The notes below the pieces were generated by a model that searched no databases, had not been told where the DNA came from, and worked only from the letters and a program-made list of their open reading frames with translations. 64,000 nt of DNA, from contig NC_044930.1 of assembly GCF_003576645.1 (NCBI RefSeq), positions 13,230,109-13,294,108 of the forward strand, written 5' to 3'. Below, one piece after another: positions 1 to 11,819 of the stretch (the stretch's first letter is position 1; each line of letters begins with the position of its first letter). The stretch is from Ipomoea triloba. Taxonomy: Eukaryota > Streptophyta > Magnoliopsida > Solanales > Convolvulaceae. Both the position numbers and the translations under genes were made by a program.

Positions 1-44
<44 letters not shown>
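1..44. repeat. poly-T tract at the window edge
   Basis: The window opens with 44 consecutive T. It lies upstream of the first visible exon of the pyroglutamyl peptidase gene and is therefore probably intronic. Its true length is unknown because the window cuts it. Confidence 0.9.
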
Positions 45-435
45 CACAACCTATTATGAGCCCTGTAAATGCTTTATTTGTCTGTGAAGGTAGTTTAATT
101 ATATAATTCCCAAATGGAAAGACTAGAAAAAAAATTGCATGTGCAGTTTCTTCTTAACCTTTTGAATATTTCTTTGCTTTCTGGTATAATGAAACTGCAA
201 TTATAAATATTTTCTTGGAGGACGGAGCTAAATTAGCCAATAGATTGTTGGTACTCTCATGAAATATCAGCTTAGCTATTGATAAAGGTTATAAGAACAT
301 AAACAGCTGTAAGATTACACTCCAAAATCTGCCTGAATACTAGAAGTTTTGTCCAATCAAATCTTGTACAGATCTAAACCTACTATTTCCCACATCATGT
401 ATCAAGTTTCTTATCTAGCAGTGATCTTTTTTCAG

Positions 436-1589
436 CTACACTTTGGAGTTAATAGTGGTGCTACAAGGTTTGCTATAGAGCAACAAGCAGTCAATGAGGC
501 TACTTTCCGCTGTCCAGATGAAATGGGATGGAAGCCACAGGTCAGTGCAATGTCTTTGTACTTTCTCCTCTCTCGTGTAAATCAGGTGATTCTTTCTTAT
601 TTAATCAGATCCAACCCTACTTTGTTATTTGCAGAAAGTTCCCATAGTTCCTGCTGATGGTCCAATTTCACGAACACGGAAGGTGAATATTCTTTTACCT
701 TAGTCCTTTATTTTTCATGTACACAGTTTCTCATATTTCCATTATTCTGACTCCTTAAGGAGAGAGAATATTATTGTGTAAAATGAATTATGATTACTTT
801 TCAATGAGGCTACCAAATGCTGTCAACGTGGCTACCTAATTGTTACCTGAAAATAGTTGGTACTGGTATTTCTTATTCTGAATAAGGGCTGTTACAGAAT
901 GGATATTTTTTTTAGCAAATTATGCACTAGCTCTCCACTTTGTGATTCAATTAGATTGTCTTTGACATTTTTAATATATACAAGTATACAACCAGTGAAG
1001 ATGAGATAGGAATTCAAAAGGGATCCATTTCATTGTTTTCTTACATATTAGTGTACATGTTTCATGATCAATCAAAAAGCTAGGAAGTGTTTTGGGAAGA
1101 AACTCTTGCAAACTGTTATTTATGCCTCTCCTCTGAAATCATAAGACCAGCTAGCAATTTTTTTTTACTAAGTTACATAAAGGAGCAGGGGTGAATTATG
1201 TTTGCACCAAGCTTGAATCTTATGATCTGTGTGCTTTCATTTTAGAAATGTTAATCTGGCACTTGCCAGAGTTGACATATTATATAGATCATCAATTCTA
1301 TCTCATAGGTTCCTACATTGACTAGATGCTAGTGTTAATATAAAGAAATAAGAGATATATCACATTGCTAGGAAAATGCTTAAGCCATGGAGTTAGCTTT
1401 CCGTTTGTTAAATTAAACTTTAGATTATGTTGTATAATAGGCTACTTCTGGTGAAATCCAAAGGTGGTTGTTCATGTAATAGCTTCTTTGGACTCTCAAG
1501 TGCTGGCGTAGGCTTTTTTATTTTTATTGTTTTGTCATTTAGGTGTGCTAAATTTTCTGATTCAGTTCATTGCATGGTTTATTCATATC

Positions 1590-1620
<31 letters not shown>

Positions 1621-1865
1621 GCAGGATCAAATGAGAACAGGGCCCTCCTGTAAAAAAAATGAGGACTGATCTTGGCCATCCATTGGGATTTATCGATGGT
1701 TGAGGGTTTTAGTAAAAAAACACGGGGTCAATTTTATAATTATTGGAAACTTTTTTGAGAGTTTAGTAATGGTAAGATCCTAGCCTTTGATTTCTCAAGA
1801 TGGAGGGTGTAGATGTATCCACACTTTTTACAGCCTTACAGGAGGAAGTGTTCTCACCTGAACCC

Positions 1866-1896
<31 letters not shown>

Positions 1897-2434
1897 GTTT
1901 GCTTCTTGAATCTTGAATGTAACGGTTGACTTTACCGTCAAGGTTTTTTTTTTGAAAACTTAGTATACATAGGTTTGCTTTTATATTTCTTCTGACATTA
2001 TAATTGCATAATAACATCATGACTTTAATTTTCATCTTGATAAGAGCTTCATGGGTTACTTTTGCATATAAACTTGTTCATTTGGCTTGATGTGACCACA
2101 TATATTGTAAACTCCCCTTCCCCCCTCCCTTCCATTCCCCTGAAATGTTGTACAAAACTCAATCTTGTGGTATTTGTTTTCTTTTACAATATAGACTTGT
2201 CTTCCGGTTGAGGAGATCACCAAAGCATCAGCAAAGATGGGCTACGAAGTGATGAGCTCCGATGATGCAGGCCGGTTTGTTTGCAATTACGTTTACTATC
2301 ATTCCTTGCGTTTTGCAGAGCAGAATGGAATAAAGTCGCTATTTGTACATGTCCCTCTCTTCTTAACTATAGATGAGGAGACCCAAATGCAATTTGCTGC
2401 TTCTTTGTTAGAGGTACTCGCCTCTGTATACTAG
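436..2434 (+). CDS. pyroglutamyl peptidase I (pyrrolidone-carboxylate peptidase, C15 family), last three exons
   Basis: Cytosolic cysteine peptidase that removes N-terminal pyroglutamate from peptides. Three exons are visible: 436-540 (35 codons), 635-682 (16 codons) and 2195-2434 (79 codons plus TAG), all phase 0 with AG acceptors and GT donors. The family's triad can be placed: Glu in RFAIEQQAVN (exon 1), Cys in DDAGRFVCNY and His in SLFVHVPLF (both in exon 3). The last residues, SLLEVLASVY, match the usual plant C-terminus. Plant members are about 220 residues, so roughly 90 N-terminal residues lie before the window. The 1.5-kb last intron holds a microsatellite-flanked MITE. No disabling change is seen in the visible part. 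Identification is from recall of the family, not a search. Confidence 0.88.
1590..1890. mobile_element. MITE-like element flanked by (TA)n on both sides, in an intron
   Basis: A block of about 248 bp (1618-1865) sits between a TA run at about 1590-1617 and another at about 1866-1888. Its ends are imperfect inverted repeats sharing TGAGAACA and CCTCCTGTAA. It has no coding capacity. The arrangement resembles the Micron type of MITE, which lies inside TA microsatellites. It lies in the last intron of the peptidase gene and leaves the splice sites intact. Confidence 0.6.
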
Positions 2435-2537
2435 TCTTCTACATGCTTGTCTGTCCTCTAAAATCCTAGCCTGTATGCGCATTTTCTGTTCTTTTGGGTG
2501 TTTATGTGAGTCGATGAGGAACACTATGTATTGCTTT

Positions 2538-2543
2538 AATAAA
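2538..2543 (+). terminator. candidate polyadenylation signal of the peptidase gene
   Basis: AATAAA about 104 bp after the stop codon, a suitable place for a near-upstream polyadenylation element. Plant signals are degenerate, so this is only a candidate. Confidence 0.4.
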
Positions 2544-3777
2544 TGGTCTCAAATGAATGGAAACTGCATTTGTAGTGCACATGTCGATGTAACACGTGGT
2601 TTCCGGGATGTTTTCTAAATCCTAGTAATGGTTTATATATTCGAAAGTTGTATTACTCTAGTTTGTACATTGCAGTTGTCTCTTTGCGTTGTTCTGTTAC
2701 TAACCAATTTTTGCGGTAGCCACACAAGTTTGCCTGTTATATATTGCCAGTGTTTATGTTTTAGTAGATCTCTGGTTTCACGAGCAATTTAAATGGTGGA
2801 GTATCTATCAGTGAGAATGCTTGCTTTATTCCGTGTCTTGGAACTACTTGTGACCTCTGACTACAATCCAAATCTTTGTGTTCCTGTTTCCTATGATGTT
2901 TCAAACTGTGTTTTGCGGCTAATATGGATTGCAAATGAATGCCACTCTGAGGAAAGAGGGAGTCTTAAAGTTAAATAGTGTTTTTCATGAATGAAGAACT
3001 TGCAGGGATTATCAAGTTTCTACCTTATTGTAGCTTTGCTCCTGTAGGAATACAAGTGATAGGTGTAATTAATTCAAAGTTTAAACTTCAAGAATTGTTT
3101 AAGGGATTCCAAAATGATTATTGGTTAAATTCTAAATGAGTTCTCATAGTGAATTCTACATTCCCTATGCATATATTAATAATTAGAAATTTAAAATGTT
3201 AATCTCTTATATCTAAATGATTGATATCCAATATATATACATATATGCTTTTACACTCTGACTCAATTAGAATAAGGCTTTCCATTGTGGAAAAATACTA
3301 GTCATCGATCTTGCAAGATCTAATGGTGAAAAAGAATAAGGAAAAAAAAGATAGAAAAACATGTGATAATATTTTCGTAATTATTATAAGCTTTAGATGT
3401 GCAGTTAGAACAGCTTGTGAGTGCATTCGTGAATAACTAATAGTGAATTCAAGATTTGTAAAGGTGCATTCAGGTTGAATACATTGTTAGTTATCAGCAT
3501 ATGTATTATCAAGTTTTTTCCGTACATATAATTGGTCTCTGATCTATGTGTGTGATCATGCAGGCTCTTTATAACGTTAGCAGTGATATTAATCATTTTA
3601 ATCATCACAAATTAAACAATGAGCATTGTTTAGCAGCACATCATTGCTATTGAAGTGACAAGGATATTATGGTTCAAACATAACCAAAATTTAGGGATAT
3701 TCATTATCTCTTTCTCCATGATGTCTCTATTGAACATGGATAGTGTCATATTTGTATTGTTCAACATCACATTTCAC
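2544..3777. other. AT-rich intergenic DNA
   Basis: No open reading frame with recognisable protein similarity, RNA gene or clear repeat was seen. Several AT-rich runs and a short TA tract near 3229-3245 are present. Confidence 0.5.
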
Positions 3778-4695
3778 AATTGTTATACCATGGACTAGGT
3801 AAATCTTGCATTGTGAATCTTGTTCCAAAATACATTTAAATTACATGCATAAAATTAATATAATATGTATTTGCAGTTAATAAATTATGTATCTGCTATA
3901 ATTAATATTTTATTATTTGCAGCTGACATATTATGGGGTCGTTTACTAACTTGGAAAAATGGAGAATTTTCCAAAAAAATGGAGAAATGAGGAAGTGGAA
4001 AAAGAAAAAATGGAAATGTTGTTTACTAAATTTATCCCTCCAAATACTAATTCCATCTCCTTTCTCCATCTTTCTTAAGGAATTTGGAGAGAGCAAAAAT
4101 CAATTTCTCCAAATGGAGAAATGGAAACACACGGGTGAACAGTACCCTATTTCGCAGCTTCTTGGGTTCGAATCTCGCCAGTGAACTCAACGTGTGTTTC
4201 TATTTCTCCATTTGGAAGAAGTTAGTTTTTTGCTCTCTCCAAATTCCTTAAGAAAGATGGAGAAAGGAGATGGAATTAGTATTTGGAGGGATAAATTTAG
4301 TAAAAAACATCTCCATTTTTCCTATTCCTTAAGAAAGATGGAGAAAGGAGATGGAATTAGTATTTGGAGGGATAAACTTAGTAAACAACATCTCCATTTT
4401 TCCTTTTTCCATTTCCTCATTTCTCTATTTTTTTGGAAAATTCTCCTGCAGGTAATAAATTATGTACCTAAAGTAAACCTATTATTGATCTTCAGTTAAT
4501 AAACGTATTATGTACCTTTATCTTCAGTTAATAAACTATGTACCTATTTAATTAACATATTATGTATATTTAGTTTATTTACATGTACACAATACGTTAA
4601 ATGAATGTACATAATATGTTAATTGTAGGTATATAATCTATCATTTTGGACAAAAGATCACAAGGTAAGGTGTACTCTAGTCCATTGTATAATTA
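3778..4695. mobile_element. MITE, interrupted by a nested fold-back element
   Basis: The left end reads AATTGTTATACCATGGACTA and the reverse complement of the right end reads TAATTATACAATGGACTAGA. Both continue with a shared motif around CTTGCATTGTG or CTTGTGATC. A related uninterrupted element of about 295 bp lies at 59220-59514 with matching ends. The interior near 3860-3930 and 4447-4640 has repeated phrases of the type AATAAATTATGTAC. The extra length here is explained by the fold-back insertion at 3936-4446. Confidence 0.6.
3936..4446. mobile_element. fold-back (long inverted repeat) element
   Basis: The left arm (about 3936-4132) and right arm (about 4190-4446) are imperfect reverse complements rich in the words TGGAGAAA and TTTCTCCA, separated by a loop of about 57 bp. 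The right arm contains a direct duplication of about 81 bp (about 4243-4323 and 4324-4404) that the left arm lacks. The left tip GGTCGTTTACTAACTTGG has no mirror at the right end, so that end is probably truncated. The loop contains GGGTTCGAATC, resembling a Pol III B box. No protein is encoded. Confidence 0.65.
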
Positions 4696-4904
4696 GTCTC
4701 CATTTCATATCACAATTTAAATATATGAAAAACTAACAAATAGATTGAACTTTTGTAATTTACGCAACTGTACCATTGAATAAAACACATGGGCAATTTA
4801 GGCATCTTACACCAACAAAAAAAATAAAAAATAAAAAAAATTGTTCATCAAGGATGAAGGTGGGGTAGTCATGGTTGCTTCTTGTCACGACGAAGGTGGA
4901 AACT

Positions 4905-5640
4905 ATTAGGATTCTATGCTCTAGTTACACTAGAATTCATTTTTCTTCTCTTGTATTATTGTAAATCTACCTTTTAGCATTCCTAACCTGACTAGGACTC
5001 TTTGTATTCTTATAAATACATATCTTATTGTGCTTTGTAAATTGGATTGATCAATAATAAAAGTCTCTCTAGAAATTCTTGTTTTCATATGGTATCAATA
5101 GATCAAAACGATCAATTACTGCCAACCCACCCCTAGTTCCAATAAATACTCTACAAAAAACCCATCACATTATCTCCCTCAAACTTATCTCCTCCAATTA
5201 TTTATTTTAGAAAACTCAGCTTGTTCCTTTAATTTTCTCTACAGTCAAAACCTCGGTGGATACGTTGATGGCACGTTCACGTGCTCGACTTCATTTGTTC
5301 AGGCTCTGGATGGGTGTTCCGTTGTAGCCAATCCAGCAGCCGAAAATTAGTTCCGTCAAGATTCCTCTATTTTGTCCATGCTTATCTCGTCTTTATCTGG
5401 TGAATTTATGTATGTTGTTGTGGGGCATGCCACGTCTTGGGCCTTATGACAAGCTATTGAAGTTGCATTTGGGTCCACCTCATGGGCACGCACTCTGAGT
5501 CTCCTTAGTCACCTGCAATCTTTGTGCCAATGGAATTCCACTACGAGTGAGTATCTTGGCAAAGCCAAGGTTTTAATTGGATTACTTGCAGAAGTCGATC
5601 GACCAATTGGTTACCTGTTTAAAGGCATCCACCCTGAGCA
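4905..5640 (+). pseudogene. Ty1/copia fragment: LTR end, primer binding site and broken gag
   Basis: An LTR-like block (about 4905-5089) with TATAAATA is followed at 5090-5101 by TGGTATCAATAG, close to the Copia initiator-Met tRNA primer site TGGTATCAGAGC. Downstream (about 5235-5620) the translation resembles the UBN2-type gag of plant Copia elements, with segments such as GGYVDGT, SMLISSLSGEF and SEYLGKAKVLIGLLAEVDRP. It contains in-frame stops and ends abruptly where the opposite-strand Copia remnant begins. Nothing of pol remains. Confidence 0.6.
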
Positions 5641-6220
5641 CTGTCTGATGGTTTCTTTAGTAAGAAAACTTGCTCCTCGCACTGGCTTATTGTGCTTATC
5701 ATTTCAAAATTCTTGAGCACAATGTTCTCGAATGACTCATGTTCAGTTAAGAGTCGAGCATTCTCTTCTTTCAATTTAAATTGAGTTCTCTTTACACATT
5801 TGAAGTCATTCATCAGTTTCATAATTGAATCCATAGGATCTTCATAGATACTGGAACCAAAATCACATTCATTTGAGGTTTGAGAAGTTACCTCATCATC
5901 CTTAGCCATTAGACATAGTTGTTGGCTAAAGAGGCAAATGAGTCCCTTCTCATCTTCTGAGCTTTCGTTCTCTGAACTTGAACCAGAGGAGCAAGAATCG
6001 TTGATTAGTTTCTCGGTTAACTCTTCAGTTACTAGTGTCTTTCTCCTCTTGTCACCTTTCGAGTGATTTTTCGAGTGGTTGTGCAAGCTTCTACTACTCG
6101 ACTCTCTAGGTGTGTTCCTCGAGTCGTTCTGACTACCTCTCAATTGCACTTGTCGTTTGCTCATGATTGGCTACGGACAGTCAAATTTGTAATGTCCTGA
6201 CTTCCGGCAGTTGTAGCATA

Positions 6221-7200
6221 ACTGATGCGTACACGGATTGCTTCCCGCAATAAGTGCACACTCAAGGAATCACTCAAGAACCTTTCGTGTCCAAAAGAGG
6301 ATCTTACCTTGTAGACTCTTGGATTTTGAGATCCCAACTCTACAAATGCCTCACCAAACTAACAAATAATACTCTCAACCCTTAGATTATTAAGCAAGGC
6401 TAAGAATTAGAGTATTAGGAATCTAGCACTAGAATTAAGATACAAAAATAAAATTAGCTATATAATATGAGTAATAGTATTCTTTTTGGGTTTTTGAATA
6501 TGTGTGTGAATATAAAGAACAAGATAAAGGGATAAACTAGCTTCTCACTAGCCTACCAAGATTGAATGCTTCTCACAAACAACCTAAACTTCAATGCACT
6601 TCTCATGCAAAGAAAAGAGAGAAATTTCACTCAAATTGAATTCTTACAAGGTGTGTCTCAAACCATTGGGTTTATGGGGTATTTATAGGGGAAAATAAGG
6701 TATTAAATATTCTAGGTCACTAATCCCACCCAAAATAAAAAATTACAACTTTGTAAAAGTAATTCCCACCCAAAATTAAAAATACAAAATAATTCCCCAC
6801 CCAAAATTAACATACAAAATAATTTCCCACCCAAAATTAAAAATACAACATTTTGCAAAAGTAATTTCCACCCAAAAATAAAAAATACAATTCTTGCAAA
6901 GTAGTTTCCCACCTAAAAAAAAATACACCTTGCAAATAATTTCACACCGGGAAATTTGATCTGATACTGAAGTCTGAATTGTCTTCAAAAGTTTTTATGT
7001 GAAGACAATTGAATAGAATTATTTTTCCAGATTGATCTTCTTCTTCACAAAAAGATGTTGGACTCCAATCTGTTTGCACAAAAGTGTTAAAAGCCTCTTG
7101 AATCTTCCTTGACTTAGATCTTGTTACCGGGCCACTCGAGACTTTTAATGGATCATTTATTTGTTGCATTCCGGTCTCATCAATAACACTTGAAACTCTT
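6221..7200 (-). mobile_element. nested Ty3/gypsy 3' end plus LTR-like block
   Basis: Minus strand from about 7190: a short coding tail ending near 6942 contains SSGPVTRSKSRKIQEAF, typical of the C-terminus of plant Gypsy polyproteins. It runs into an LTR-like block starting near 6946 (TGTGAAATT on the minus strand) with a TATAAATA box on the minus strand near 6680-6690. The block sits between two halves of the Copia gag, so it is best read as an insertion later truncated. Its boundaries are approximate and no target duplication was identified. Confidence 0.5.
6712..6935. repeat. tandem repeat of about 40-45 bp inside the Gypsy LTR-like block
   Basis: About five degenerate copies of a unit containing TTCCCACCCAAAATTAAAAA followed by TACAA and a variable AAGTAAT phrase. 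The array lies within the LTR-like block and probably arose by local duplication. Confidence 0.7.
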
Positions 7201-8159
7201 TGGAGCTTGTACTCTTCGAGGTGTTTGACCTCTCGGAGTGTCTACGGTTCGAGGAGGTTGGTGTAGGTGGACTTTCTTGAATATTGTTCTTCCTCATAAA
7301 CCATTTGTAGTTTCTGACAAACATGACAAACTGTTCATTAGTTAAAAAATCAAAGGGGCTAGAGTTTCACCTGGATAGTGTAGAGGGTTTCTGATAAGCA
7401 ATCAATGCGAAACTCTTTGGTTCATCATCCTCTCGTTTGGGTTCCATCTCGAATTCATAAGCGTTGAGGTCACTGAATATATGGGAAGTTTGAATCGCCT
7501 TAAGATCACTATGATCCGTCATGGCAATGACCTTCATCTCCCATGACTTGGGCAGTCCTTGGAGAATCTTGAAATTTATCTCATTTTGTGACAACTCCTT
7601 TCCTAGCTCTGCCACCCCGCTCAACAGCTTCATGAACCGAGTCTCCATCTTGACTATGGTTTCGCCAGTAACACAATTAGGAAATTTTCAAATTTCTTCA
7701 TGGCTTTGGTGAGCTTGTTCTCTTTTTTCTTGCTCATTACCCTCACCTATCTGCATGAGAATGTTCCAAATGTCCTTAGTCGATTTACACTACTTTCTAA
7801 TCCTTGGGAAGAGAGTCTCATAAACCATTTTGAATAATACATCCTTCGGTATATTGTCCAGGTTGTTTCTCGTCGTATCCTCGGATGTCCTGAGTGTATA
7901 GACTTTGGAACATATTCCAGAGCATCTAGTTCTTGTGCTGTTGCATGAACATTAACCATCATAATCTGGACTACACCTTCGGTGATAAACTCCCACATCT
8001 CATCATGGAGTGCAAACAAATGTGCCTGCATGTGAACCTTCCAATCGTTAAATTTATTCAGATTAAACATAAGGTTCTTGGACATGTGATGATCCAACTT
8101 GTATATATAAAAAAATTACATGCAAAAGAAAATGATTTTGATTTTTTGAAATAAGATCA

Positions 8160-9295
8160 GCAGTACACACATAGTGTTTACTGATAAACACATTTCTTGT
8201 GTATATTTTAGATTTATTCTAATAATTATTTTGCATGATTTTACGTAATATTTTTATATATATTTTTAAAATAATAAATAACTTGCTGTTTAAAGAAAAA
8301 TAATTAATAAGTTTCTTAGTGTTGATTTGTGTGATCAGACCTGATGATTAGTTTATTATTGATATTTAATAATTAGATTTTTTGACTTGCTTAACTCAAT
8401 TAATTAAGTAATTAATTTGGTTACCTTGAATTGTTTTGGGCAGAAGGAAATAAAGATGTGGTGCAAATGAGTCCTGCATAGCACAATGCCCAACGAAAAT
8501 GAATTTCAACATTTCATGGATGTACATTTGGTTTTCAATTAATTTAAGTGGGTGGGAGAAATTCTTGCACACTTTGGTTGGAGAATCCCCGAATTTAATT
8601 ATGCTGAGAAATTATTAAACTTATTTTTGTTATATAATTTTTATGCATTTGAGTATTAAATATTCTTCTAACTCATTTTAATAGTTCTATCATTTAATTG
8701 CTATGGTTGCCTACTAGTTATTTATTTAATATAATTATTTGCTATATTAGATAATGATTTGTGCTACAAGTTATTCTAATTTCAGTAGTGACTGAGATTA
8801 ATTATTGACGGCGTTAGTTATAATTGGTCTTAGGTAGAATATGTTCCTAAATTAAATGCAACCCTAAACCCTAAACCCTATTGTTGCTACTAAAGTAAAT
8901 CTATAGCGCTTGTCTTAGATGATTTAGTAGTTAGGAGTAATTAAACCGTGTGTGTTTTAGTTACCTGCAACTAAGGGAAAACGTAAATGAAGCAATTCCA
9001 CTACGAATATTCAAGTGTGTATTAATTACTTTTTAAATCAATGATCAGTGTTAAAGTTCGGCGGTAGATGTTGTCTAGACCAAGATTTCTTATTCTGAGT
9101 GCTTTCGATATATTATTTTGAGTTATTCTTCATTGATTTTTCTCTCTTTTTAAAATTTTTTTTTCTCATTATATTCCAATTCTCCATCATTTTCTTAAGC
9201 ACAAAAATTAAACCAGTTACTCATCGTGGGAACGATCCTTACTCTCGCTACTATGTTTGTAAGGGTTTAATCTGAGAGTCTACGACAGCTTGCCA
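8160..9295 (+). mobile_element. LTR-like block inserted in the Copia leader (tentative)
   Basis: This stretch separates the Copia gag start (8097) from its primer binding site (9315-9326). Its right part contains TCGTGGGAACGATCCTTAC, a phrase typical of the ends of plant Gypsy LTRs of the Athila/Tat type, preceded by T-rich sequence. No coding sequence was found. Three CCCTAAA units occur at about 8862-8882. It may be a solo LTR or fragment; boundaries are estimated. Confidence 0.35.
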
Positions 9296-9314
9296 TTTAC
9301 TGTTCAAGGTAACT

Positions 9315-9326
9315 GCTCTGATACCA
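9315..9326 (-). other. Copia primer binding site (minus strand)
   Basis: The plus strand reads GCTCTGATACCA, the reverse complement of TGGTATCAGAGC, the initiator-Met tRNA primer site of plant Ty1/copia elements. It implies a 5' LTR to its right and gag to its left, matching the gag remnant at 8097-5641. Confidence 0.75.
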
Positions 9327-10640
9327 TTAGTTGGTCCTGATAGGGTTAGGAACAAGTCTAGAGAGGCCGGGAGGAGAGAGGTGAATAGACTTGTTGAATT
9401 TTAAAAACTTTTAACAATTCTTTGAAGTACCCCGAGAGGTAACTTCAACGTCTCGTTGAGTATGCACAACAAAAATTATTATTAATCCTTTTTGATTGTT
9501 TGCACATAATTCTTGTAAAATTGTTAAGTTTGATCGTGGTAATGTATGCAATACAAGTAGTAAAATCTCCTAAGGAGGATTGCACTATTCCTTTAGTACA
9601 ATAATGGACGTTCAAGCCTTGAACACAAAGCTGGCCTTGAACTCCACACAGGTTTTTCAACTTCTCAATGAGTTTACTCTATCTCTTTCTATTTCTACTG
9701 AGGAGAGATACAAATGTTAAAGATAAAACTTCTTCTTTCTCCAACTAGAAGACTTGGCTTAGGGTATCTTAATCTTCACGAATATGCAACACAAGCTTCT
9801 TGAGTTCTGGATATATTCTAAAGTCTGAAATATACAATAAATTAGGGGACTAAAATTCCTAACTCTTTTGGTATCATCAAAATCTAAATTAAAATTGTTG
9901 CTACCACTAAATAACAACATTTCAATATCACGTTGATGGTAAACTCTAACAACTCAGATGGTAAAACTAGGCAAGTACAAAGTCAGAGTATACACAGACC
10001 AAAAATAAAATGAAAACTTATCAAAGTTGAACAAGTCCAACATTCATAGAAAGAATGATATTTCAACAAGTAGCATACGAGAAAATCACGACGACCAACT
10101 ATCACAAAAAAGGAGTCATTGGATGGAGCAACAAGTATTGGTGTATCTACTGAATCAATGGGCTCACTTTTGACCCTTTTGTAAGACTTGTTTCTCATGT
10201 TTAGTTCATTTCATGTATCTAGCTTGCAAATGCAATATGTAGAAAGGATTAAGGTTGCAATGAAATATAAATAAAAACACATCAAGAAATAAAAACACAT
10301 CAAGGCATGCTACCAAAAGAAGAGGTCACTGAACGAGAAATAAAATGCAATATGTAGAAAGTATACAATTGCTTTTGATTTAACTCTTATAGAGTCAGTT
10401 CTCAAGATAGATTTCTTGATCAACCAAGTGGACACATAACAAATCAATGAGGCAAATACTACAAGAGATTAAGTTGTAGCATGATGAAGTGTTAGAATAT
10501 AGCATCAATTGATCAAGAAACCACATACAATACCTTCTCTAAATGGGTTTGTTAAGTACATAACCACATTTATTTATTAGACCACAAAATAACAAAAGCA
10601 AGATGTAAATAGTCAAATTAACTAAAAATGAGTTATTTGC
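9327..10640 (-). mobile_element. probable Copia 5' LTR, minus strand
   Basis: Adjacent to the primer site. The sequence near 9340-9480 has phrases typical of SIRE/Maximus-type LTRs (GGTCCTGATAGGGTTAGG, and AACTTCAACGTCTCGTTGAG followed by ATGCACAAC). A related plus-strand copy at about 28060-28735 shares GTTGTGCATACTCAACGA. The outer boundary was not found, so the right coordinate is a guess. Confidence 0.45.
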
Positions 10641-11512
10641 TAATTCGATAATGTTGGTAAAATTGCATGAACACACGGGGCACAACACACAATACTAGAG
10701 CAATCGAATTGGGCTATAAGACCGTGGAAACTGTGTCGTGGATTAGACCACTGCCTTAGAAGCACTTTGCTGTATGGTGCAGGTATTAATCGGCACCGCC
10801 ACCCAAGGTTTACACAGTAATTCCCTGTCAATCGAGCACAAAGTGTGAGCGAAGATGAACTTGCATTAAATAGAGATGCAGAAGAAGTGTATGAAAGAAT
10901 ATGTTGTGTTGAGATGATACTGAGATGATCAGATCAGAGATGATCAGAGATGATGCTGCTTGAAGTAGATAACTAATTAGATATAGGTTCTTCTACAAAA
11001 AGTTGAGTAATGTCAGCACCATGATCCGGTTAGATCGAGGAAGACTTGGAGGATCGTAGGAATCACACAATGGAAACGGACTGTAGGAATTACACAACGG
11101 CAACTAATTCCACAACCCCTTGCATTTCTCACAGATAATACTAAAGTTTTCTAGAATTCATTGCTACTCATGTATTTAAAGGAAAAGAAAACAATTGGAT
11201 TCAGATTGCATTGGTGATGAATTAATGGACAAAATTGTCTACACTCCTCACAAGCTCCCATCTCTGCAAACCAAACTTTTCTCTAGAAATTGAAAACATT
11301 TTACCATGTAAATCTAGGGATTTATACTACATTGAATTCCTGAAAAGTACGGGAATGGTAAATAAAATTAAAAAAAACACATTTAAGTTCCATGCATCAA
11401 ATAAAATAGGGATTTATACTACATTAAATCATCTCAACATGCTAAAGAAATCCAATACCATCAAATTGAGACAATATCAGGGCTTCGCTCTTCGTTAGAA
11501 TCTTAGGCATCA
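10641..11512. other. non-coding sequence, unclassified
   Basis: No recognisable protein or RNA gene. A short tandem of GAGATGATCA phrases occurs near 10914-10955. The stretch may be more of the Copia LTR or older intergenic DNA. Confidence 0.35.
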
Positions 11513-11819
11513 CACTACAAGATTATTAGGGTTTGTCTAAAATAAAAAAATATAAATACGAGACAACTTAAACGTAAGATGATGGCAACAACAACAGTAG
11601 TGGACTGTGGTAGCTACAACGACACTAGACTATGGCATTGACGGCGTACGACGGTAGTGACGAAAAACGCGGCAACAATAGAATTTTTGGAGGGTTTTTG
11701 AGATATTGAAAATTGTCTAAGTGTATTTGGAGGGTTTTGGGTATAATTCAGTGGAGTTATACTGTTATTTCAAAAAAAAATTAAAAGGTAAACTGTTGTG
11801 CCAGATATATGCGTATATG

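Larger units (their letters stand above)
5641..8097 (-). pseudogene. Ty1/copia (SIRE/Maximus-like) gag remnant, interrupted
   Basis: Reading the minus strand from about 8097, the N-terminal gag domain is recognisable (NDWKVHMQAHLFALHDEMWEF), then after frameshifts the UBN2 core at 7648-7367 (FMKLLSGVAELGKELSQ), a stretch near 7330-7200, a CCHC zinc knuckle (CYNCRKSGHYKFDC, about 6214-6173), an immediate TAG, and a downstream segment to about 5640 containing LMAKDDEV. A Gypsy end lies inside it between about 7200 and 6221. No protease, integrase or RT follows. The leader and primer site appear to lie upstream at about 9315-9326. Confidence 0.65.

Noticed and set aside
4160..4180. GGGTTCGAATC resembling a tRNA T-arm or Pol III B box
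   Set aside because: No cloverleaf, A box or acceptor stem around it; it is the loop of the fold-back element.
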